Assembly: GCF_013155365.1 (NCBI RefSeq)
Contig: NZ_JABJRA010000004.1
Coordinates: 248,001 to 312,000, forward strand
DNA length: 64,000 bases
Direction: 5' to 3'
Source of the DNA: Nocardioides sp. zg-DK7169
GTDB taxonomy: Bacteria; Actinomycetota; Actinomycetes; Propionibacteriales; Nocardioidaceae
A program made the position numbers and the translations under genes. Positions 46,982-56,092 of this stretch are shown in pieces (positions within the stretch are counted from its first letter, which is position 1; the number at the start of each line of letters is the position of its first letter). Below the pieces are notes generated by a model. It saw only the letters and a program-made list of their open reading frames with translations. It made no database searches and was not told where the DNA came from.

Positions 46982-47085
46982 CAGTGCGGCCTCCTCGGGT
47001 GCGGTGCAGCGGGGTGCGGGGCGACGGCGTTGTCGCCCCCGGGGTGGGTGGGGTGGTCGGGGTGCGCGAGCGCGGGGCGGCTCAT
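46981..47085 (-). CDS. His-rich micro-ORF between cysH and cbiX
   Basis: 34 codons, MSRPALAHPDHPTHPGG then a tail ending PHPAAPHPRRPH, with six His and many Pro. Its ATG overlaps the cysH stop by 4 nt (ATGA) and its TGA overlaps the cbiX ATG by 1 nt (TGATG). This exact fit at both ends suggests it is translated, whether as a true metal-binding peptide or simply to carry ribosomes to cbiX. No known family. Confidence 0.5.
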   Translation of the reverse strand: MSRPALAHPDHPTHPGGDNAVAPHPAAPHPRRPH

Positions 47086-47828
47086 GTGTGGATCCCGCAC
47101 TCGGTCTTGTTCAGGCCGGCCCAGCGGCCCGAGCGCGGGTCCTCGCCGGGCGCGACGCGACGGGTGCACGGCTCGCAGCCGATCGAGGGGTAGCCGTCGT
47201 AGGCGAGGGGGTTGACCAGGATGCCGTTCTCGGCGGTGTAGCGCTCGACCTGCTCGTCGCTCCAGCGGGCGAGCGGGGACACCTTGACCTTGCCCTTCTT
47301 GGCGTCCCAGCCGATCACCGGCGCGATGACCCGGTTGCGGGTCTCGGCGCGGCGCAGGCCGGTGGCCCAGGCGTCGTACCCGCCGAGCATCCGGCTGAGC
47401 GGCTCGACCTTGCGAAGCTTGCAGCACAGGTCCGGGTCGGTGCGGTACAGGTCCTTGCCGTACGTCGCGTCCTGCTCGGCCACGCTCTGCACGGGCGTGA
47501 TCGAGATCAGGTTGACGTCCAGCGTGGCGGCGACCGCGTCGCGGGTGCCGATGGTCTCCACGAAGTGGTAGCCAGTGTCGAGGAAGAGCACGTCGACGCC
47601 GGGGACCACCTTCGAGACCAGATGGGCCAGCAGGCCGTCGCCCATCGAGGAGGTGACGCAGAACCGCTCGCCGAAGGTGGCGGCGGCCCACTCGATGATG
47701 ACCTCGGCGGGAGCCAGCTCGAGCTCGGCGCCCCAGTGGGAGACGATCTCGCGCAGCTCCTCGGGGCTGCGGCCCTCGGTCAGCACGCCACGGGCGTTGC
47801 GGGCGGCCACGGACGAGGCGGAGCTCAT
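47082..47828 (-). CDS. cysH: Phosphoadenylyl/adenylyl-sulfate reductase (assimilatory, Fe-S type)
   Basis: 248 residues of the PAPS/APS reductase family. It has the cysteine pairs CCKLRKVEPL and GCEPCTRR plus the C-terminal catalytic ECGIHT. The double CC...CxxC pattern is that of the 4Fe-4S enzymes that reduce adenylyl sulfate. It produces sulfite for the sulfite reductase encoded upstream. ATG at 47828 overlaps the zinc-ribbon gene stop (ATGA). The sulfate-activating genes cysD/cysN are not in this window. Confidence 0.92.
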   Translation of the reverse strand: MSSASSVAARNARGVLTEGRSPEELREIVSHWGAELELAPAEVIIEWAAATFGERFCVTSSMGDGLLAHLVSKVVPGVDVLFLDTGYHFVETIGTRDAVAATLDVNLISITPVQSVAEQDATYGKDLYRTDPDLCCKLRKVEPLSRMLGGYDAWATGLRRAETRNRVIAPVIGWDAKKGKVKVSPLARWSDEQVERYTAENGILVNPLAYDGYPSIGCEPCTRRVAPGEDPRSGRWAGLNKTECGIHT

Positions 47829-48043
47829 GCGGGTCCCTCCTTGCCGGTCTCGGGGGCGGTGTGGCGGTCTCGGTCGCGCCGGAGCAGGCCGAGGTACTTG
47901 AGCGAGAAGGCGCGCATGCAGCCCCGGCACTCCCACGTGCCGTGCGGCGAGGTGATCTCGCCGTCCTCGGCGACGACCTCGTGCGGGCGGAGGTCCTCCT
48001 CGCCGCAGTAGGGGCAGTGGAACGGGGCAGCGCGCTCGCTCAC
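47825..48043 (-). CDS. Small zinc-ribbon protein of the sulfite reductase operon
   Basis: 72 residues with two zinc-ribbon CxxC pairs: FHCPYCGEEDLRPHE and TWECRGCMRAFSLKYLG. This small family is regularly encoded between sulfite reductase and cysH in actinobacteria, for example in Streptomyces. It overlaps both neighbours by 4 nt. A role as accessory or electron-transfer partner is plausible but unproven. Confidence 0.8.
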   Translation of the reverse strand: MSERAAPFHCPYCGEEDLRPHEVVAEDGEITSPHGTWECRGCMRAFSLKYLGLLRRDRDRHTAPETGKEGPA

Positions 48044-49749
48044 GGTGCTCCGACCTCCTGCAGGGTGGACTCGCCGCGCAGCAGCTGCTCGTCGGCACGC
48101 ACCACCCAGTCGGCGAACGACTCCCCGTCCTGGCGGTCGGCCAGGTAGGCGTTGACGACGTTGGTGACGTAGTCGTCGAGGCCCGCGCTGGTGACCTTGT
48201 GCGCGCGCAGCTTGCGCCCGAAGTTGGCGTTCAGGCCGGTCGCGCCGCCCAGGTGCACCTGGAAGCCCTCGACCTGCTCGCCGTCGGCCATCACCAGCTG
48301 GCCCTTGAGGCCGATGTCGGCGACCTGGGTGCGCGCGCAGGCGTTGGGGCAGCCGTTGACGTTGATCGTGATCGGGGTGTCCAGCTCGGGGAAGCGGCGC
48401 TCGAGCTCGGTGACGAGACGGCGGGCGCGCTCCTTGGTGTCGACGATCGCGAGCTTGCAGAACTCGATGCCGGTGCAGGCCATCGTGTTGCGCCGCCAGT
48501 TCGAGGGACGCGCGGAGAGCCCGATCGCGTCGAGGCGGGGGAGCAGGTCCTCGACCACGTCCGGCTCGACGCCGATCAGCACGATCTTCTGGTACGGCGT
48601 GAGGCGGGCGCCGGCGACGCCGAACTCCTCGAGCAGGTCCGCGAGCTGCACCAGGGTGGTGCCCGAGATCCGGCCGGCGGTCGGGGCGACCCCGACGTAG
48701 GCCTTGCCGTCCTTCTGCTCGTGCACGCCGATGTGGTCGCGGTGCCCGACGGGGGAGACCGGCGAGGGGTTGGAGACCAGCGCGCGCTTGAGGTACTCGG
48801 TCTCGAGGACCTCGCGGAACTTCTCCACGCCCCAGTCGCTGACCAGGAACTTCAGGCGGGCACGCGAGCGCAGGCGGCGGTAGCCGTAGTCGCGGAACAC
48901 CGAGGCCACGCCCTCCCAGACGTCGGGGACCTCGTCGAGGGGGATCCAGACGCCGAGCTTGGCGGCGAGCATCGGGTTGGTCGACAGGCCGCCGCCGACC
49001 CAGACGTCGAAGCCGGGGCCGTGCTCGGGGTGCACGGTGCCGACGAAGGAGACGTCGTTGGTCTCGGGGGAGACGTCGTGGCTGGGGTGGCCGGTGAGCG
49101 CGGTCTTGAACTTGCGCGGGAGGTTCGAGAACGCCGGGTCGCCGATGTAGCGGCGGAAGATCTCCTCGAGCGCGGAGCTGCCGTCGATGATCTCGTCGGC
49201 GGCGACGCCGGCGACCGGCGAGCCGAGGAACGGGCGCGGGGAGTCGCCGCACGCCTCGAGCGAGCTGAGCCCGGCCTCGTCGAGCCGGTCCCAGATCGCC
49301 GGGACGTCCTCGACGCGGATCCAGTGGTACTGGATGTTGGCGCGGTCGGTGACGTCGGCGGTGTCGCGGGCGAAGTCCTGGCCGATGGTGCCGAGGGCGC
49401 GCACGGCGGCCGGCGCGAGCAGGCGGCCGTCGGAGCGCACGCGCAGCATGAAGTAGCGGTCGTCGAGCTCCTCCTCCGGCACCGTCGCGGTCTTGCCGCC
49501 GTCGAAGCCGGGGGCGCGCTGGGTGTAGAGGCCCATCCACCGGAAGCGGCCACGCAGGTCGGCCGGGTCGATGGAGTCGAAGCCGCGCTTGGAGTAGATG
49601 TTGATGATCCGGGCGCGGACGTTGAGCGGGTTGTCGTCCTTCTTGGACTGCTCGTTCTTGTTCAGCGGCTCACGGTGACCGAGGGCCCACTGGCCCTCAC
49701 CGCGCTTGGGGCGGGGGCGGGGCGTGCGTGCGGCAGGCTGGGCAGACAT
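48040..49749 (-). CDS. sir: Ferredoxin-dependent sulfite reductase
   Basis: 569-residue siroheme/4Fe-4S enzyme of the nitrite/sulfite reductase family. Two ferredoxin-like half domains are followed by the cluster motif TGIEFCKLAI ... NGCPNACARTQ (C-x5-C and C-x3-C). Context with cysH and a chelatase indicates sulfite rather than nitrite as substrate. The N-terminus is Arg/Lys-rich before NARARIINIYSKRGF-like sequence (VRARIINIYSKRGF). The leader upstream encodes a cysteine-type peptide and a hairpin, suggesting attenuation. Confidence 0.92.
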   Translation of the reverse strand: MSAQPAARTPRPRPKRGEGQWALGHREPLNKNEQSKKDDNPLNVRARIINIYSKRGFDSIDPADLRGRFRWMGLYTQRAPGFDGGKTATVPEEELDDRYFMLRVRSDGRLLAPAAVRALGTIGQDFARDTADVTDRANIQYHWIRVEDVPAIWDRLDEAGLSSLEACGDSPRPFLGSPVAGVAADEIIDGSSALEEIFRRYIGDPAFSNLPRKFKTALTGHPSHDVSPETNDVSFVGTVHPEHGPGFDVWVGGGLSTNPMLAAKLGVWIPLDEVPDVWEGVASVFRDYGYRRLRSRARLKFLVSDWGVEKFREVLETEYLKRALVSNPSPVSPVGHRDHIGVHEQKDGKAYVGVAPTAGRISGTTLVQLADLLEEFGVAGARLTPYQKIVLIGVEPDVVEDLLPRLDAIGLSARPSNWRRNTMACTGIEFCKLAIVDTKERARRLVTELERRFPELDTPITINVNGCPNACARTQVADIGLKGQLVMADGEQVEGFQVHLGGATGLNANFGRKLRAHKVTSAGLDDYVTNVVNAYLADRQDGESFADWVVRADEQLLRGESTLQEVGAP

Positions 49750-49832
49750 GGACGTGAGGGCTTCCTTGGCGTGGGAGTGCGCGCGACTTCGTCAGGGCCC
49801 GGACCACGTCATCGGGGTCGGGTCGGCCTTCC

Positions 49833-49871
49833 GCAACCGTGCGCCCGGGGCTGTCTCGGGGCGGCGGTTGC
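49833..49871 (-). promoter_or_regulatory. Leader hairpin, possible attenuator of the sulfur operon
   Basis: GCAACCG (49833-49839) pairs with 49865-49871, with an inner CGCCC/GGGCG stem (49842-49846 with 49859-49863). It sits between the leader peptide stop and the sulfite reductase start. A second small stem, CCGCA/TGCGG on the minus strand, lies immediately before it (about 49871-49900) and touches its first base. Confidence 0.5.
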
Positions 49872-49900
49872 CGCAGGTACGTCGTGGACGTGCGTGCGGC

Positions 49901-49990
49901 TCAGCGGGGCCAACACATCATGCTGCGGGTACGCCCGAAGTCCACGTGGCGTCGAACCACGAGGTGGGTGTGGGTTGCAGCAGTGACCAT
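49901..49990 (-). CDS. Putative cysteine-type leader peptide upstream of the sulfur operon
   Basis: 29 codons, starting MVTAATHTH and ending VVRRHVDFGRTRSMMCWPR, then TGA. The RRHVD-x2-R-x3-S-x2-C pattern with a Cys near the C-terminus is that of the putative leader peptides found before sulfur genes in many actinobacteria. Slow decoding of the terminal Cys codon would couple cysteine charging to operon expression. The stop is about 150 nt before the sulfite reductase ATG, and a hairpin lies between. It is too short for ordinary gene finders. Confidence 0.7.
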   Translation of the reverse strand: MVTAATHTHLVVRRHVDFGRTRSMMCWPR

Positions 49991-50042
49991 GTCAAGGAGT
50001 CTCAGCCCTCGGACCCGGCCCCCACAACCGCAATATCATTGG

Positions 50043-50070
50043 GTGAGACGCGAGTCCACGAAGTGAGACG
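50043..50070. promoter_or_regulatory. Direct repeat GTGAGACG with 20-nt period, possible operator
   Basis: GTGAGACG at 50043-50050 recurs exactly at 50063-50070, two helical turns apart. It lies beside an AT-rich patch (CAATATCATT, 50031-50040) that may hold the promoter of the sulfur operon on the minus strand. glyA starts 129 nt away on the other side. Confidence 0.4.
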
Positions 50071-50198
50071 TCCGGTGATGCCTGCCACGGGGATCGGCGG
50101 TCGCGTGTGGCGCAGGTCGCACCGCGCGGCGGGCGTCGCCGCGGGCAGGGGTGGGCACGGTGGACGGTTGCGCGGCGGGCCGTTCTAGGCTGAGCACC

Positions 50199-51616
50199 AT
50201 GAGCGACCTCGATGCCCTCACCAGCAGCGCCTACTCCCAAGCCCTCGAGGTCATCGCCTCGGTGGAGCCCCGCATCGCGGAGGCGACCCGGCAGGAGCTC
50301 GTCGACCAGCGCGGCTCGCTGAAGCTGATCGCCAGCGAGAACTACGCCTCCCCGGCCGTCCTGCTCACCATGGGCACCTGGTTCAGCGACAAGTACGCCG
50401 AGGGCACCGTCGGGCACCGCTTCTACGCCGGCTGCCAGAACGTCGACACCGTCGAGTCGATCGCCGCCGAGCACGCCCGCGAGCTCTTCGGCGCCGAGTA
50501 CGCCTACGTCCAGCCGCACTCCGGCATCGACGCCAACCTCACCGCCTTCTGGGCGATCCTCGCGCACCGTGTCGAGGGCCCGTGGCTGGAGAAGGCGGAG
50601 AAGAAGAACGTCAACGACCTCACCGACGAGGACTGGGAGTCGCTGCGCCGCGAGCTCGGCAACCAGCGCCTGCTCGGCATGAGCCTGGACACCGGCGGCC
50701 ACCTCACCCACGGCTTCCGCCCGAACATCTCGGGCAAGATGTTCCACCAGCAGCAGTACGGCACCGACCCGGTCACCGGCCTGATCGACTACGACGCCCT
50801 CGCCGCCAAGGCGCGCGAGTTCAAGCCGCTGATCCTGGTCGCCGGCTACTCCGCCTACCCGCGCCGGGTGAACTTCGCCAAGATGCGCGAGATCGCCGAC
50901 TCCGTGGGCGCGACCCTGATGGTCGACATGGCGCACTTCGCCGGCCTGGTCGCGGGCAAGGTGTTCACGGGCGACGAGGACCCGATCCCGCACGCCCACG
51001 TGGTCACCACGACCACCCACAAGTCCCTGCGCGGCCCGCGCGGCGGCATGGTGCTGGCCACCAAGGAGTACGCCCCCTCCGTGGACCGCGGCTGCCCGAT
51101 GGTCCTCGGCGGCCCGCTCAGCCACGTGATGGCCGCCAAGGCCGTCGCGCTGGCCGAGGCCCGCCAGGAGTCCTTCCGTGGCTATGCCCAGGACGTCGCG
51201 GACAACGCCAAGTCGCTGGCCGAGGGCTTCTTGACTCGCGGCGCCAACCTGGTCACCGGCGGCACCGACAACCACCTGGTGCTGCTCGACGTCACCTCCT
51301 TCGGCCTCACCGGTCGCCAGGCGGAGTCGGCGCTGCTCGACGCCGGCGTCGTCACCAACCGCAACTCGATCCCGAACGACCCGAACGGCGCCTGGTACAC
51401 CTCCGGCATCCGCCTCGGCACCCCGGCGCTGACCACCCGCGGCTTCGGCCGCGACGAGTTCGACAAGACCGCCGAGCTCATCGTCGAGGTCCTGTCGAAC
51501 ACCACCCCGGGCACCACCAAGGCCGGCGGGCCGTCGAAGGCGAGCTACACCCTCGCCGACGGCGTGGCCGACCGGGTCCGCTCCGCCTCCGCGGAGATGC
51601 TCGACAAGCACCCGCT

Positions 51617-51641
<25 letters not shown>
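50199..51641 (+). CDS. glyA: Serine hydroxymethyltransferase (long form)
   Basis: 480 residues, about 50-60 more than the usual length. It converts serine and tetrahydrofolate to glycine and methylene-THF. The PLP lysine is K275 in [14 protein letters not shown]. The extra length is mainly an insertion around residues 125-165 ([20 protein letters not shown]). TAGGCT (50186-50191) ends 7 nt before the ATG, predicted leaderless. The 3' end overlaps the convergent dehydrogenase gene by 25 nt. Functionally linked to gcvT, thyA and folA. Confidence 0.93.
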
Positions 51642-52699
<1,058 letters not shown>

Positions 52700-52700
52700 C

Positions 52701-54317
52701 TCAGATCAGCCCCACCGTCGCGGCCATCACCGGCAGGAAGAGCACGATCAGGATCGCGCCGATCACGTCGAAGGACGCCCCGGTGCGGATCATCGTGGTG
52801 ATCGGGACGGCGCCGGAGCCGTAGACCACGGCGTTCTGCGGGGTCGAGACCGGGAGCATGAACCCGAACGACGCGGCGAACGTCGCGGCGAGCGCGGGTA
52901 CGAACGGGTTGACCCCGGCGGCGAGCGCGATCGGGATGATGATCGGCACCACCACGGCGGCCGAGGCGGTGTTGCTGGTGGTCTCCGAGACGAGGATGGC
53001 CAGCGCGACCGCGAAGACGGTGATCCAGAAGACGCTGGAGAGCCCGAGCGCGTCGGAGGCGCCGTTGCCGAGGGTCTCGGCGAGGCCGCTGGACTCCAGC
53101 AGGCTGCCGAAGATGATGCCGGTGCCGAAGAGCATGACGGTGCCCCAGTCGATGCGGGCGGCGTCGCTCCAGCGCAGGGTGAACTCGCGCTCCTCCCACT
53201 TCGTGGGGAGCAGGAAGAGCAGCGAGGCGCCGAGGATGGCGACGACGCCCTCGTCGAGGCGGTTGCTGACGGTCTCGTAGGCGCTGGACTCGGTGCCGGC
53301 CACCAGGGCCACGACGCCCGGCGTGATCCACAGCGTCACGGTGACCGCGAAGGCGATCAGGGTGTTGCGCTCGGCCACCGAGATGCTGCCGAGCTTGGCC
53401 TTCTCCTCGCGGACGTAGTCCTCGACGCCCTCCAGGTGGCGGGTCTCCGGCCGGTTCAGCAGCAGCACCAGGACGGCGAGCGCCACGAACATCACCGCGC
53501 AGATCGGCAGTGCCATGAGCACCCAGTCGAGGAAGGAGATCCGCTCGCCGGTCGCCTCCTCGATCAGGCCGCGCCCGATCAGGTTGGGCGGCGAGCCCAC
53601 CGGGGTCAGCAGCCCGCCGACGCTGGCGCCGTAGGCCAGCATCAGCATCAGCGCGGCGCCCACCCGCAGGCGCAGCGGGTCGAAGTCCTCCGCGACCTCG
53701 CCCCGGGACTGCAACAGCTTGGCCACCACGCTCAGGATGCCGATCGCGGTCGGCAGCAGCATCGCCACGGTCGCGGTGTTCGAGACGAACGCCGAGAGCA
53801 GGGCGGTGATCGCGCCGAAGGCGATCACGATGCGGATCGTGGAGGTGCCGATGCTCGGCAGGCTCAGCACGAACATCGCGAAGCGCTGCGCCACCCCGTG
53901 CTTGAGCATCGCCTGGGCGAGGATGAAGGCGCCGATGAAGGTGAAGACGGTGGAGGAGCCGAACGGCTCGAGCGCCTCGTCGGCGGTGACGACGCCGAGC
54001 AGCACGATCGCGCAGATGCCGATGAACCCGCCGATGGGGATCGGCACCGGCTCGGTGACCCACAGCACGATGACGCCGAGGAGGACCGCCGCGAGGGTGT
54101 GCTGGTCGTCCTCCAGGCCGACCGGCAGGAGCAGGAAGACGATCGTGACCAGCGGGGCCAGCACCAGCCCGGTGGTGCGCCGGGCCTTCTCGAAGCGCTC
54201 CTCGCGCGGGGACAGCTGCTGCTCGCCGAGGCTGCGGTAGGTGGCGTTGTCGAGGAAGGCCTTGTCGACGTCGGTGCGCCGGGCACCCCCCTGCTGTCGC
54301 TCGTGGGCGGTGGTCAC
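52701..54317 (-). CDS. DASS/SLC13-family dicarboxylate:sodium symporter
   Basis: 538 residues with about 12 membrane helices. The family's two SNT-type motifs are visible: VSNTATVAML in the first half and SETTSNTASAAVVVP in the second. A charged N-terminal tail of about 45 residues precedes the first helix. The start is GTG at 54317, because GGAGG lies 5 nt upstream; a GTG at 54323 overlaps that Shine-Dalgarno. Operon with the tartrate/D-malate-type dehydrogenase suggests uptake of malate or tartrate. Confidence 0.88.
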   Translation of the reverse strand: MTTAHERQQGGARRTDVDKAFLDNATYRSLGEQQLSPREERFEKARRTTGLVLAPLVTIVFLLLPVGLEDDQHTLAAVLLGVIVLWVTEPVPIPIGGFIGICAIVLLGVVTADEALEPFGSSTVFTFIGAFILAQAMLKHGVAQRFAMFVLSLPSIGTSTIRIVIAFGAITALLSAFVSNTATVAMLLPTAIGILSVVAKLLQSRGEVAEDFDPLRLRVGAALMLMLAYGASVGGLLTPVGSPPNLIGRGLIEEATGERISFLDWVLMALPICAVMFVALAVLVLLLNRPETRHLEGVEDYVREEKAKLGSISVAERNTLIAFAVTVTLWITPGVVALVAGTESSAYETVSNRLDEGVVAILGASLLFLLPTKWEEREFTLRWSDAARIDWGTVMLFGTGIIFGSLLESSGLAETLGNGASDALGLSSVFWITVFAVALAILVSETTSNTASAAVVVPIIIPIALAAGVNPFVPALAATFAASFGFMLPVSTPQNAVVYGSGAVPITTMIRTGASFDVIGAILIVLFLPVMAATVGLI

Positions 54318-54406
54318 GGGCACCTCCGGAGGAGTGTGGGCTGCGTCACACGGTCATCCGCGCCGTTACCCGACCCTCGCCGCCGGAAACGCCCGGGGCG
54401 CGCGCC

Positions 54407-56074
54407 TCAGAGGTGCGGGGCGGCGCGTGCGACGATGCCGCGCAGGTCGCCGCCCTCGAGGGCGCCGAACGTCCCGTCGTACGACGTGCCGAGGCGGGAG
54501 GCGCAGAAGACGTCGGCCACCTCCGGCGGGGCGAAGCGCACCAGCAGCGAGCCTTGGAGGACCGCCGCCATCCGCCCGGCGAGGCGGCGCGCGCCGCTCT
54601 CGAGGCGGTCGACGTCGGCCATCAGCGAGCCGAGCAGCGCCAAGGTGTCGTCGACGGCGCGGTCGAGGCGGGTGTCGCCGCCGCGGGCCCGGCCGACCTC
54701 GGTGATCCAGGCGTCCAGCGCCGCCGGCTCGCGGGTCAGGGCGCGCAGCACGTCGAGGGCGTTGACGTTGCCCGAGCCCTCCCACACCGAGTTGAGCGGG
54801 GACTCGCGGAAGAGCAGCGGCAGCACCGACTCCTCGACGTACCCGTTGCCGCCCAGGCACTCCAGCGCCTCGGCCACCGCGGCCGGGGTGCGCTTGCAGA
54901 CCCAGAACTTCGCCAGCGGCAGCGCGATGCGGCGCAGCGCGGCCTCGTGCGGGTCGGTGAGGCCGTCGACCGCCGCGGCGAGGCGGACGGCGAGCGCGGT
55001 CGCGGCCTCGGTCTCCACGGCGAGGTCGGCCACGACGTTGCGCATCAGCGGCTGGTCGAGCAGCCGGGCGCCGAAGGCGGAGCGGTGCGCGGCGTGCCAG
55101 GAGGCCTCGGCGAGCGCGCGGCGCATCAGCGAGGTGGAGCCGAGCACGCAGTCCAGCCGGGTCGCGGCGACCATCTCGATGATGGTGCGCACCCCGCGGC
55201 CCTCCTCGCCGAGCCGGGCGGCGACGGTGCCGTCGAGCTCGAGCTCCCCGGAGGCGTTGGAGCGGTTGCCGAGCTTGTCCTTGAGTCGGACCACGTCGAG
55301 CTGGTTGCGGGTGCCGTCGGGCAGCACCCGCGGGACCACGAAGCAGGTGAGGCCGCCCGGCGCCTGGGCGAGCATCAAGAACACGTCGTTCATCGGTGCG
55401 GAGGTGAACCACTTGTGCCCGTGGAGCGTGTAACCGGTGCCGTCCCCGGCGGGCCGGGCCACCGTGACGTTGGTGCGCACGTCGGAGCCGCCCTGCTTCT
55501 CCGTCATCCCCATCCCGGCGAGAGCGCCGAGCTTGTCGTCGGGCAGCCGCACGCCCGGGTCGTAGATGCGCGAGGCGAGCAGCGGGGTCCACTCCGCGGC
55601 CAGCGCCGGGTCGGTGCGCAGCGCGGGCACCGCGGCGTACGTCATCGAGACCGGGCAGCCGTGGCCCGGCTCGGTCTGGGACCAGGCCATGAAGCCGGCC
55701 GCGCGGCGCACGTGGGCGTGCGGGTCGCCGTCGGCCTGCTGCTCCCAGGCGGTGGCGCCGAGTCCGTGGCCGACGGCGCGCTCCATCAGCCAGTGCCAGG
55801 AGGGGTGGAAGGCGACCTCGTCGACCCGGTTCCCGTAGCGGTCGTACGGCGTGAGCCGCGGTGGGTGCTCGTTGGCCAGCTGCCCGTGCTCGCGCGCCTC
55901 CGCACTGCCGGCGTCGGCACCGAGCGGCACCAGGTCCTCCAGGACAGCGGGGGAGGCGTGGCGCACGACCGCCTCGCTGAGCGCGAGGTCGGCGCTCACG
56001 ACGTTGTGACCGACCAGCGGCGGCGCCTGGTTGGTCACGACGCGGATCGCGGATCGCGGATGCGAGGTCTCCAT
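54407..56074 (-). CDS. aidB: AidB-like acyl-CoA dehydrogenase family protein
   Basis: 555 residues. It resembles E. coli AidB over its length: an N-terminal extension (LSEAVVRHASP, GQLANEHPPRLTPYDRYG, FHPSWHWLM), then the acyl-CoA dehydrogenase fold with MGMTEKQGGSDVRTN, KDKLGNRSNASGE, RLDCVLGS, LECLGGNGY and SVWEGSGN. AidB binds FAD and DNA and is part of the adaptive response to alkylation; acyl-CoA dehydrogenase activity is weak in E. coli. TACCGT (56086-56081) ends 6 nt before the ATG on the minus strand, so it is predicted leaderless and shares its -10 with the divergent gene at 56093. Confidence 0.9.
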   Translation of the reverse strand: METSHPRSAIRVVTNQAPPLVGHNVVSADLALSEAVVRHASPAVLEDLVPLGADAGSAEAREHGQLANEHPPRLTPYDRYGNRVDEVAFHPSWHWLMERAVGHGLGATAWEQQADGDPHAHVRRAAGFMAWSQTEPGHGCPVSMTYAAVPALRTDPALAAEWTPLLASRIYDPGVRLPDDKLGALAGMGMTEKQGGSDVRTNVTVARPAGDGTGYTLHGHKWFTSAPMNDVFLMLAQAPGGLTCFVVPRVLPDGTRNQLDVVRLKDKLGNRSNASGELELDGTVAARLGEEGRGVRTIIEMVAATRLDCVLGSTSLMRRALAEASWHAAHRSAFGARLLDQPLMRNVVADLAVETEAATALAVRLAAAVDGLTDPHEAALRRIALPLAKFWVCKRTPAAVAEALECLGGNGYVEESVLPLLFRESPLNSVWEGSGNVNALDVLRALTREPAALDAWITEVGRARGGDTRLDRAVDDTLALLGSLMADVDRLESGARRLAGRMAAVLQGSLLVRFAPPEVADVFCASRLGTSYDGTFGALEGGDLRGIVARAAPHL

Positions 56075-56079
56075 GTGGC

Positions 56080-56086
56080 TACGGTA
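56080..56086. promoter_or_regulatory. Symmetric -10 element shared by divergent leaderless aidB and yihY-like genes
   Basis: TACGGTA reads TACGGT on the plus strand (56080-56085, then 7 nt to ATG 56093) and TACCGT on the minus strand (56086-56081, then 6 nt to ATG 56074). Only 18 nt separate the two start codons, so both promoters must use these bases. Confidence 0.6.
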
Positions 56087-56092
56087 AGTCCC

